Part shown: one piece after another, positions 1 through 6,084 of the stretch
Layout of the letters: the number at the start of each line of letters is the position of its first letter
How positions within the stretch are numbered: the first letter of the stretch is position 1
Assembly: GCA_003488145.1 (NCBI GenBank)
Contig: DNMQ01000414.1
Location: 4,082-15,381 of the forward strand
Direction of reading: 5' to 3'
Origin: Pseudomonas sp.
GTDB lineage: Bacteria > Pseudomonadota > Gammaproteobacteria > Pseudomonadales > Pseudomonadaceae
DNA length: 11,300 bases
Notes under the pieces: model-generated
What the model saw: only the letters and a program-made list of their open reading frames with translations
The model's database searches: none
What the model was told of the DNA's origin: nothing
Position numbers and translations under genes: made by a program

Positions 1-246
<246 letters not shown>

Positions 247-288
247 CCTTCGACTGCTATCTGCACCCCACACCGCAAGGATTCACCC

Positions 289-1101
289 ATGGACCGCTAC
301 GGCGTCTTCGGCAACCCCATCGGCCACAGCAAATCACCGCAGATTCACGCCCTGTTCGCCGCGCAGACCGGCCATGCGCTTTGCTACGAGGCACTGCTGG
401 CGCCGCTGGACGACTTTCCGGGGTTCGCCCGGGCATTTTTCCGGGACGGCCAGGGCGCCAACGTCACCGTGCCGTTTAAGGAACAGGCCTATGGGATGGC
501 CGATCAACTCACCGAGCGCGCCCGCCGTGCCGGCGCGGTGAATACCCTGAAGAAGCTCGAAGACAGCCGCCTGCTCGGTGACAACACCGACGGTGCCGGG
601 CTGGTGAGCGATCTGCTGAACGCCGGTGTAGCGCTGGCGGGCCAGCGCATTTTGCTGCTCGGAGCTGGCGGGGCCGTGCGTGGCGTACTCGAGCCGTTGC
701 TGGCGCAAAAGCCCGCGGCGCTGATCATCGCCAACCGCACGCCGAGCAAGGCCGAACAGCTGGTGCAGGAATTCGCCGAACTGGGGCCGCTGTCCGCCAG
801 CACCTTCGCCGATCTTGCCGAACCGGTTGACCTGATCATCAATGGCACCTCGGCCAGCCTCGGCGGCGAACTGCCACCGCTGGCCGACAGCCTGATCCGG
901 CCGGGTCAGAGCTTCTGCTACGACATGATGTACGCCGCCAGGCCCACGGCGTTCTGCCAGTGGGCGGCAGCGCTGGGTGCGGACACCCGCGACGGGCTCG
1001 GCATGCTGGTGGAGCAGGCGGCGGAGGCCTTTGAACTGTGGCGCGGCGTACGCCCGGACACGGCGCCGGTGCTCGCCGAACTGCGTCGGCAGCTAAGCTA
1101 G
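289..1101 (+). CDS. aroE: Shikimate dehydrogenase (NADP+)
   Basis: AroE reduces 3-dehydroshikimate to shikimate with NADPH in the cytoplasmic chorismate (aromatic amino acid) pathway. The 270 residues are normal AroE length. The substrate-binding N-domain shows [10 protein letters not shown] (8-17) and ANVTVPFKE (57-65) with catalytic Lys64, then NT (85-86) and GDNTDG (98-103) with catalytic Asp101. The nucleotide-binding domain has GAGGA (125-129) and the NRT motif (149-151) that marks NADP preference. YDMMY (211-215) and Gln243 near the C terminus complete the active site. The ATG at 289 is supported by AAGGA at 277-281, 7 nt upstream. It probably forms an operon with hemF. The TAG stop (1099-1101) sits exactly at the left tip of an inverted-repeat element, but the protein ends naturally, so the gene appears undisturbed. 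Confidence 0.97.
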   Translation: MDRYGVFGNPIGHSKSPQIHALFAAQTGHALCYEALLAPLDDFPGFARAFFRDGQGANVTVPFKEQAYGMADQLTERARRAGAVNTLKKLEDSRLLGDNTDGAGLVSDLLNAGVALAGQRILLLGAGGAVRGVLEPLLAQKPAALIIANRTPSKAEQLVQEFAELGPLSASTFADLAEPVDLIINGTSASLGGELPPLADSLIRPGQSFCYDMMYAARPTAFCQWAAALGADTRDGLGMLVEQAAEAFELWRGVRPDTAPVLAELRRQLS

Positions 1102-1109
1102 TGGCCTGT
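1097..1109 (+). repeat. Left terminal inverted repeat of the MITE-like element
   Basis: GCTAGTGGCCTGT, perfect inverse of 1250-1262. Its first five bases overlap the end of aroE, including the TAG stop codon. Confidence 0.75.
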
Positions 1110-1260
1110 TTGGTAAGTTCAGTTGGTCAATTTCGGCGCCCATGGCCCCGATACTGCGTTGCTGCTCCTCGCCATAGCCCTCTATGACTCGTCGCAGCGC
1201 CTTGTCTCGGAACAATGGTCATCCAAACTTGCCTCAACAAACTCACCGCACAGGCCACTA
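1099..1260. mobile_element. MITE-like insertion with terminal inverted repeats, in a CTAG target
   Basis: GCTAGTGGCCTGT at 1097-1109 is perfectly repeated in inverse at 1250-1262. Beyond the 13 bp, the next 25 positions of the two arms still agree at about 14, as in decayed terminal repeats. Both ends sit in CTAG (1098-1101 and 1258-1261), which fits insertion into one CTAG with duplication of TA (1099-1100 and 1259-1260). The enclosed 158 bp have about 56% GC by hand count, visibly below the flanking genes, and no convincing gene. IS630/Tc1-mariner-type elements are known to use TA within CTAG, so a non-autonomous derivative is the best reading; a 4-bp CTAG duplication by another IS family is the alternative. 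It lies between convergent genes and could also fold at their mRNA ends. Confidence 0.62.
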
Positions 1261-1262
1261 GC
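1250..1262 (-). repeat. Right terminal inverted repeat of the MITE-like element
   Basis: ACAGGCCACTAGC, perfect inverse of 1097-1109. It contains the stop codon (CTA on the plus strand, 1258-1260) of the leftward gene. Confidence 0.75.
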
Positions 1263-1869
1263 CGCTGAAGTGAATGCGCTGATGAATGTGCTGGGGGTTT
1301 TCCAGTTCATCGACGATGCCCGCGGCGATGCGTTGCAATTCCCGATAGGGATTGGCGTCACCCTTGCCAGCCGCTTCGGCCAGCGCCTCGATAGTCAGCT
1401 GGTTACCGGCTGACGGCGCGTCTACCAGCGTCCAGCGCATTGGATGGCTGACCAGTCGTTGCAGTGCAGCCTCGACCTCCGGCTGCCGCTCGATCGCCGG
1501 AAAATCGGCAACTAGCAGCAGGCGCTCGACCTTGGCGCGCTCCAGGCCGAGCAATAGCGCCTCCACTGCCTGGTAGAAATCGCGCTGGGGCGACTCCCCG
1601 GTAACCGTATCGGCACCCGGCAGACGCGGCGTCTGAAACAGACAGACCACCGCATCCATCCCGGCCACGCTCTCGCTGACGCTCACTGCATCGAACGGAT
1701 CGCCCGGCTTGGTCCGCAGACCTGGCCGGGCGGCTATCGAATTGAGGTCGTCGAGCAATGCCACGGCCTCATGCTGGCGGCTGAGCAGCTCCACCAGCAG
1801 CGCGCTGCCAAGGTCGTCGTGAGCGCCGTAAAGGGCGAACTTCAGCCGTGGCGTTTCGGCATTGAGCAT
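1258..1869 (-). CDS. NAD(P)-binding Rossmann-like (atypical SDR/NmrA-type) protein
   Basis: A 203-residue protein with the alternating strand-helix layout of extended or atypical short-chain dehydrogenases. An N-terminal beta strand, FALYGA (11-16), leads into HDDLGSALLVELL, which replaces the usual GATGxxG dinucleotide loop: Thr and one Gly are lost (GAHDDLG, 15-21). GDPFDAVSVSESVAGMDAVVCL (from about 56) matches the segment that in NmrA/YbjT-like proteins follows beta-3 and enters beta-4. RWTLVDAP (145-152) matches the usual 'WTIVRPP' strand. No YxxxK catalytic pair is visible and the protein is shorter than full NmrA-like enzymes, so it may bind a cofactor weakly or be non-enzymatic. It starts 12 nt after the stop of the DUF883 gene, so the two likely form an operon; no strong ribosome binding site is seen, which suggests coupling. 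Its real role is unknown. Confidence 0.72.
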   Translation of the reverse strand: MLNAETPRLKFALYGAHDDLGSALLVELLSRQHEAVALLDDLNSIAARPGLRTKPGDPFDAVSVSESVAGMDAVVCLFQTPRLPGADTVTGESPQRDFYQAVEALLLGLERAKVERLLLVADFPAIERQPEVEAALQRLVSHPMRWTLVDAPSAGNQLTIEALAEAAGKGDANPYRELQRIAAGIVDELENPQHIHQRIHFSG

Positions 1870-1881
1870 GACGGCTGCCGA

Positions 1882-2190
1882 TCAGCGACGGGTTATCAGA
1901 TAGCCGATCACGGCAAAGGCGCCCGCGGCCAGAGCCAGGGTACCCAGCGGATGCTCCTTGGCGCATTCGCGCGCAGCACGGCTGGCTTCGCGAGTGCGCC
2001 GGGAGATATCGGCATAGTGCTCATCCCAGTCGTTGTCGTGCCAGAGTGACTCGGCACGCGAACGCAGTGCGCTCAGGCGCTTGCGCGAGTCGTGGGCGGC
2101 ATCGTGCTTGAGCTCATCGAGCGCGCGCATCAGGCTGTCGATCTCGTGTTGGACTTCTTCGCGGGTGGTGGCTTTGCTGAAACGGGACAT
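1882..2190 (-). CDS. DUF883 / ElaB-YqjD-type membrane-anchored protein
   Basis: A 102-residue protein with the typical DUF883 layout: a long charged helical part (about 8-78, with stretches such as EEVQHEIDSLMRALDELK likely to form a coiled coil), then a glycine/alanine-rich membrane helix (about 82-99, PLGTLALAAGAFAVIGYL) and a terminal basic TRR. The HPxGxxxxAAGxxxxxGYLxxRR tail is the family signature. Relatives in E. coli (ElaB, YqjD) are C-tail-anchored inner-membrane proteins linked to stationary phase and ribosome binding; that function is inferred only by family. The ATG is supported by GGAGGT (plus-strand 2197-2202) 6 nt upstream. It is the first gene of a leftward pair with the Rossmann-like gene and is transcribed divergently from pbpG. 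Confidence 0.88.
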   Translation of the reverse strand: MSRFSKATTREEVQHEIDSLMRALDELKHDAAHDSRKRLSALRSRAESLWHDNDWDEHYADISRRTREASRAARECAKEHPLGTLALAAGAFAVIGYLITRR

Positions 2191-2424
2191 GGTGGGACCT
2201 CCCCTCGGTAAGTGTGGTTGTTTGACTCCGAAAACAGGCAGAGGTGCGGCCCGAATTTTGCGCGCAACATCGGCCGAATCGTTACGCGGCCGCTCTGGCG
2301 CTGCTCTTCCGACGAACCGCTCATCGGAAAGAGGCGAGTCTGCGGGCGATTCCCTATACTGGCGAAACGTCTACCACGTCGCATTCAGCGCATTTCGCCC
2401 TTCCATCGCGGGGAAACACCCATC
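2191..2424. promoter_or_regulatory. Divergent intergenic region between the DUF883 gene and pbpG
   Basis: These 234 bp hold the promoters for both directions. Rightward, TATACT at 2355-2360 is a good -10 box for pbpG, but no clear -35 lies 16-18 bp upstream, so it is only a candidate; it would give a leader of about 58 nt. An imperfect inverted repeat (CTCTTCCGACGA at 2304-2315 against TCATCGGAAAGAG at 2321-2333, one base bulged) lies just upstream of it and could be an operator or a hairpin. Leftward, the only clear signal is the strong ribosome binding site of the DUF883 gene. No coding sequence is supported here. Confidence 0.4.
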
Positions 2425-3363
2425 GTGAACTTTCGTCGTACCCTCGCCAATCTGTTGTTCGCCTGCCTGGCCTCGTTGCCGGCCATCCATGCCCAGGCCG
2501 CCAAGCCGGCCGTTCAGGAACTCGCCTCCGGCAGCGCCCTGCTGGTCGATCTGAAGACCAACGAAGTGCTCTACTCCAGCAATCCAGACATGGTGGTGCC
2601 GATCGCCTCGGTGACCAAACTGATGACCGCCATGGTCGTGCTGGACGCCAAGCTGCCGCTGGATCAGGCGCTGCCGGTGACCATCCGCGATGCCAGGGAG
2701 ATGCAGGGCGTGTTCTCGCGCGTGCGCATCGGCAGCGAAATCAGCCGCCGCGAGATGCTGCTGCTGACCCTGATGTCTTCCGAGAACCGCGCCGCCGCCA
2801 GTCTTGCCCACCACTATCCGGGTGGCTACTCGGCCTTCATCCAGGCGATGAACGCCAAGGCGCGGGCGCTGGGCATGACCCGCACGCACTACGTCGAGCC
2901 CACCGGGCTATCCGAACGCAACGTCTCCAGTGCCAATGACCTGGTCAAGCTGATCCGCGCCAGCCGCCAGTACGCGCTGATCCAGCAGTTCAGCACCACT
3001 GACGAGAAGACTGTGGCCTTTCGCAAGCCCAACTACACCCTCGGCTTTCGCAACACCAATGCCCTGGTGCGCAAGAACAACTGGGACATTCAGCTGAGCA
3101 AGACCGGCTTCACCAACGCTGCCGGCCATTGCCTGGTGATGAGCACCACCATGAAGCAACGCCCGGTGGCCTTCGTGGTGCTCGATGCGTTCGGCAAGTA
3201 CACCCATATGGCCGATGCCAACCGCCTCAAGAAGTGGCTGGAAACCGGCACCGTGACCCCGGTACCCGCCGCCGCGCTGGCCTACAAGCAGCAGAAGCAG
3301 GCCCAGCGCCAGCTGGCCGGCCAACCCGCCGACGCGGCGCAGGCACTGCTCGACGCCCGCTGA
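2425..3363 (+). CDS. pbpG: D-alanyl-D-alanine endopeptidase (penicillin-binding protein 7/8 type)
   Basis: A low-molecular-mass penicillin-binding protein (peptidase S11) that cleaves D-Ala-meso-DAP cross-links of peptidoglycan in the periplasm. All three active-site motifs are present: SxxK as SVTK (62-65, nucleophile Ser62), SxN as SEN (119-121) and KTG (226-228). Residues 1 to about 23 form a signal peptide (basic NFRRT, hydrophobic core, cleavage near IHAQA). The 312 residues fit PbpG; the long C-terminal beta domain of PBP5/6 is absent, as expected. I chose the GTG at 2425 because it puts the signal peptide at the N terminus and is preceded by GGGGAAA-type purines (about 2410-2416). The frame is open back to 2212, but that part is not protein-like. 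Ser, Lys and KTG residues are intact, so it should be active and beta-lactam binding. Confidence 0.93.
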   Translation: MNFRRTLANLLFACLASLPAIHAQAAKPAVQELASGSALLVDLKTNEVLYSSNPDMVVPIASVTKLMTAMVVLDAKLPLDQALPVTIRDAREMQGVFSRVRIGSEISRREMLLLTLMSSENRAAASLAHHYPGGYSAFIQAMNAKARALGMTRTHYVEPTGLSERNVSSANDLVKLIRASRQYALIQQFSTTDEKTVAFRKPNYTLGFRNTNALVRKNNWDIQLSKTGFTNAAGHCLVMSTTMKQRPVAFVVLDAFGKYTHMADANRLKKWLETGTVTPVPAAALAYKQQKQAQRQLAGQPADAAQALLDAR

Positions 3364-3420
3364 GGTCTGCCGTTCGCTGCGTGACGATGGCGTCGCGCAG
3401 CGAACCTGACCGGCAGGCCT
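3363..3420. terminator. Two-part hairpin after pbpG, no U-tract
   Basis: Starting inside the pbpG stop codon, AGGTCTGCC (3363-3371) pairs with GGCAGGCCT (3412-3420) with one G-U. Inside it, GTTCGCTGCG (3372-3381) pairs perfectly with CGCAGCGAAC (3396-3405) and GACG (3383-3386) with CGTC (3391-3394), closing a 4-nt ATGG loop; a 6-nt bulge (3406-3411) sits on one side. Roughly 23 base pairs are possible. No T-run follows on either side, so it may be an mRNA 3'-end stabiliser, a Rho-independent terminator of atypical form, or a copy of a dispersed palindromic repeat. Confidence 0.5.
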
Positions 3421-3460
3421 GACGATCAGCGAACATTCTTGAGTTTGCTCAACTCTTTTT

Positions 3461-3482
3461 GCTGAGAGTCGTTCCTATCATG
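3461..3482 (+). promoter_or_regulatory. Possible Fur-like operator upstream of the uptake cassette
   Basis: TGAGAGTCGTTCCTATCA (3463-3480) resembles pseudomonad Fur boxes of the TGAGAATCATT...TATCA kind. Against the classical 19-bp consensus I count only 9 matches, so the sequence alone is weak. Position favours it: it lies 36 bp before the first gene of a TonB-receptor cassette, in the only AT-richer stretch (about 3430-3482) of this gap. No convincing -35/-10 pair could be fixed. Confidence 0.28.
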
Positions 3483-3517
3483 AACGCCATTCGCACCCGC
3501 GCCTGATCGGATCGCCG

Positions 3518-3910
3518 ATGACACGCCGCCGCCTTCCCGCCTGGCTCGCCAGCCTGGCCCTGCTGATCCATCTGCTGAGCATGCCGCTGTCGGGCCTGTT
3601 GCCGGCGGAGAGCAAGCGGCTGCTCGGCTGGAGCGGCCATTGCCCGTTGATGCAGGCACAGCTGCAGCAGTCGCACGCACTGCACGGGTCGGCGGAGCAT
3701 GGCGAGCATGAGCCGAGCGCCCATGGCGGGATGCCGCCGTGCTGCTGCTGCGCCGGCTCGATGGGCCTGGCAGCGCTGCCCGGCGCCGCACCGCTGCTAC
3801 CGCAGGAAATTCGTGGCGGCCCGGTCCTCGCTGTCGAAGCAGGCGCCCATCGGCCGTCGCCACGGCAACAATGGCCGGCCCTCAATCCTCGCGCCTCCCC
3901 CCTCGCCTGA
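3518..3910 (+). CDS. DUF2946-type His/Cys-rich exported small protein
   Basis: A 130-residue protein beginning with a basic MTRRR and a hydrophobic stretch (about 8-30) that acts as signal peptide or membrane anchor. The middle is crowded with potential metal ligands: His41-Cys42, His53, His56, His61, His64, His69 and a run of four cysteines (75-78). It ends in an Arg/Pro-rich tail (NPRASPLA), like many DUF2946 proteins, which often sit beside TonB-dependent receptors or copper genes. The family assignment rests on layout, not a profile search. A metal-binding or metal-sensing periplasmic role is inferred. No strong Shine-Dalgarno sequence precedes the ATG at 3518. It is the first gene of a probable three-gene unit with the receptor and the PepSY protein, and is separated from the receptor by 120 bp that contain no further gene. 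Confidence 0.72.
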   Translation: MTRRRLPAWLASLALLIHLLSMPLSGLLPAESKRLLGWSGHCPLMQAQLQQSHALHGSAEHGEHEPSAHGGMPPCCCCAGSMGLAALPGAAPLLPQEIRGGPVLAVEAGAHRPSPRQQWPALNPRASPLA

Positions 3911-4030
3911 CGCCGCTGGCGTCACCCTTCGTTGCTTCGCCTGAACTGTCTGCACCGACCACGGTGGTGCTGGCGTTTGCCTGCGGCCATTCGCCGTACG
4001 GCCCTGTCTGTTGCACAAGGAACATGCGAG

Positions 4031-6079
4031 ATGCTCGACCATCCTGCGCACCCGTCGCGGCGCCCTGCGCTGCCTCGTCTTGTTATTGCGGCCCTGGCTG
4101 CTGCCCATCTGCCGGCAAGCCTTGCCGATACCGCCGCCTCCGCGCTGTCGCTGGGCAGCAGCACCGTCACCGCCACCCAGTCTGGTGGTGGCTTGCCGAC
4201 CAGCAGCGTGATCAGCTCGGTCGACCTGCTCGGCGGCGACATTCTCGAACAGCAGCCGGTGCTCTACAGCTGGGAGCTGTTTCGTCGCGCGCCGGGGGTG
4301 ATGCTCACCGAATTCGGCCAGGGCACCAGCTCCGGCAAGCTGTCCTTTCGTGGCTTCAACGGCGAGGGCGAGGTCAATGCGGTCAAGCTGCTGATCGACG
4401 GCATCCCGAGCAACAGCAACGACGGCAACATGCCCTATCTGGACATGCTGTTTCCGCTGGAGATCGACGGCATCGAGGTGGTGCGCGGCACCAACGACCC
4501 GCGCTACGGCCTGTACAACATCGCCGGCAACGTCGCCGTGCAGTCGCGCATCGGCGGTGACTACGGCAAGGCGCGGCTGCGCTACGGCAGCTACGACACC
4601 CAGGAGCTGCAGCTGGCCAAGGGCATCGAAAGCGGCAACTGGACGCAGAACTACTTCATCGGCCAGCAGAAGAGCGATGGCTACCGCGACCATGCCGGCA
4701 GCGAGCGCACCAGCCTGTCCGGCAAATGGTTCTACACGCCGGATGCCGGCAACTGGCGCCTGGGCCTGATCGCCCGGCACTACGAGGCCGAGGCCGACGA
4801 GCCGGGTTACCTGTCGCGCGAGGACGCGCGGCACTCGCCCCGTCAGTCCTACGCGCTGTCATCCAGCGACATGGGCGAGCGGCGCATGAATCAGCTCAGC
4901 CTGCATCTGGACAGCCAGCTGGCCAGCGATCTCAGCTGGGCGACCAAGGTCTGGCTCAACACCCTGGACGACGACCGCTGGGTGCGTTTCTCGCAATCGG
5001 CGCCACAGCAGCGGCGTACCAGTGAGGAAAAGCACTACGGCGCGCGCACCTCGCTGACCTATCGCCCGGACGTGTCCTGGCTGCATGACCTGGCCATTGA
5101 AGGCGGGCTCGACACCGAGCAGCAGCGCAACCGCAGCGAGCGCTACACCACCGTCGAGCGCCAGGTCGTGACCCAGACCCGCGACCAGCGCTTCGATTAC
5201 GACAGCTACGGCGCCTACCTGCAGGCGGTGATCCAGCCGGTCGAGTCGCTGAAGATCATCCCGGCGTTTCGCGTCGACCGCATCGAGGGCGACTTCACCG
5301 ATGAGCTGAGCGGCAACGATTACGCGATCAACGATTACGGCAGCATCGAGCAGCCGAAGATCAGCCTGATCTACACCCCCATCGAGCAGCTGAGCCTGTA
5401 TGGCAACTGGGGCCGGACCTTCCAGATCGGCACTGGCGCGGCCGCCTACAAGGTGCCGCCGCGCACCAGCGATCTCTCGCCGTCGATCAACGATGGCTGG
5501 GAAGCCGGCATCAAGTTCAGCCCGGCGCACTGGATCGATGGGCGCATCGCCTACTGGGAACAGGTGGCCACCGACGAGGTGCGGCGCCGGCTCAACGACC
5601 CCACCGGTGAATCGGAAAACCTCGGGCAGACGCGCCGCTGGGGCTACGACGCCCAGCTCAACCTCTACCCCGCCAGCGATCTGAATCTGTGGCTGGCGCA
5701 CTCCTGGCAGTTCTCCGAAATCGAGAAGGCTGATCCGAGCCTGCCGGCCAGTCAGGGCCAGCAGATCGACCACGTGCCGCAGCGGCTGTACTCGGCCGGC
5801 AGCACCTACCAGGCGACGCCGGACCTGCAGCTCAGCGCCTGGCTCAACGGCCAGACCGACTACTACCTCGAACGCGAGAACACCCAGGGCAAGTACGGCG
5901 GCTACGTGCTGTTCAACCTGGGCGCCAGCTATCAGCTGACCGAGCAGCTGGCCGTCGACCTGCAGCTGAAGAACCTCACCGACCGCTACTACGAGTACAT
6001 CTGGTACGACGGCGCCGAGACACTGCATGCGCCGGGTGATGGCCGCGCGCTGTATGCGGCCGTGACCCTGGACTTCTGA
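4031..6079 (+). CDS. TonB-dependent outer-membrane receptor
   Basis: A 682-residue outer-membrane receptor that takes up a substrate using TonB-ExbBD energy. The ATG at 4031 is preferred over upstream in-frame codons because AAGGA (4017-4021) lies 9 nt before it and a signal peptide (hydrophobic core about 18-30, cleavage near SLADTA) follows. SSTVTAT (43-49) is in the place of a TonB box. The plug domain spans roughly 60-175, with LSFRGFNGEGEVNAVKLLIDG (104-124) and IEVVRGTNDPRYGLYNIAGNV (148-168), both standard plug signatures. The rest is an Asp/Tyr/Trp-rich 22-strand barrel ending in a terminal Phe (AAVTLDF), the usual BAM-recognition end. There is no FecA-type N-terminal signalling domain, so no cell-surface sigma signalling is expected. 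The substrate is unknown; an iron or other metal chelate is inferred from the adjoining PepSY and His/Cys-rich proteins. Confidence 0.92.
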   Translation: MLDHPAHPSRRPALPRLVIAALAAAHLPASLADTAASALSLGSSTVTATQSGGGLPTSSVISSVDLLGGDILEQQPVLYSWELFRRAPGVMLTEFGQGTSSGKLSFRGFNGEGEVNAVKLLIDGIPSNSNDGNMPYLDMLFPLEIDGIEVVRGTNDPRYGLYNIAGNVAVQSRIGGDYGKARLRYGSYDTQELQLAKGIESGNWTQNYFIGQQKSDGYRDHAGSERTSLSGKWFYTPDAGNWRLGLIARHYEAEADEPGYLSREDARHSPRQSYALSSSDMGERRMNQLSLHLDSQLASDLSWATKVWLNTLDDDRWVRFSQSAPQQRRTSEEKHYGARTSLTYRPDVSWLHDLAIEGGLDTEQQRNRSERYTTVERQVVTQTRDQRFDYDSYGAYLQAVIQPVESLKIIPAFRVDRIEGDFTDELSGNDYAINDYGSIEQPKISLIYTPIEQLSLYGNWGRTFQIGTGAAAYKVPPRTSDLSPSINDGWEAGIKFSPAHWIDGRIAYWEQVATDEVRRRLNDPTGESENLGQTRRWGYDAQLNLYPASDLNLWLAHSWQFSEIEKADPSLPASQGQQIDHVPQRLYSAGSTYQATPDLQLSAWLNGQTDYYLERENTQGKYGGYVLFNLGASYQLTEQLAVDLQLKNLTDRYYEYIWYDGAETLHAPGDGRALYAAVTLDF

Positions 6080-6084
6080 CCGGC

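Noticed and set aside
1123..1413. A 96-codon rightward open frame (TTG start) spanning the MITE-like core and the end of the leftward gene.
   Set aside because: It has no ribosome binding site, crosses the inverted repeat, and its second half is antisense to the convincing Rossmann-like gene.
2204..2218. ACCACACTTA on the minus strand (2209-2218) as a sigma-S-like -10 for the DUF883 gene.
   Set aside because: The RNA start would fall on or next to the ribosome binding site at 2197-2202, leaving almost no leader.
2212..2424. Upstream in-frame extension of pbpG starting with GTG at 2212.
   Set aside because: It would bury the signal peptide about 71 residues inside the protein, and its composition (many Arg, Cys, Trp) is not PbpG-like.
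3480..3506. Eight-codon mini-frame (MNAIRTRA) as a leader peptide before the DUF2946 gene.
   Set aside because: It has no ribosome binding site or attenuator-like structure and is short enough to be chance.
3911..4030. Riboswitch (for example cobalamin) in the gap before the receptor, suggested by a small GCACC/GGTGC hairpin at 3952-3970.
   Set aside because: No B12-box or other conserved riboswitch core can be seen, and the hairpin is short.
3739..4560. Long Arg-rich rightward frame (273 codons) overlapping the receptor start, and similar Arg- or Val/Gly-rich shadows elsewhere.
   Set aside because: They are out-of-frame shadows of genes with clear family motifs, as is common in high-GC DNA.
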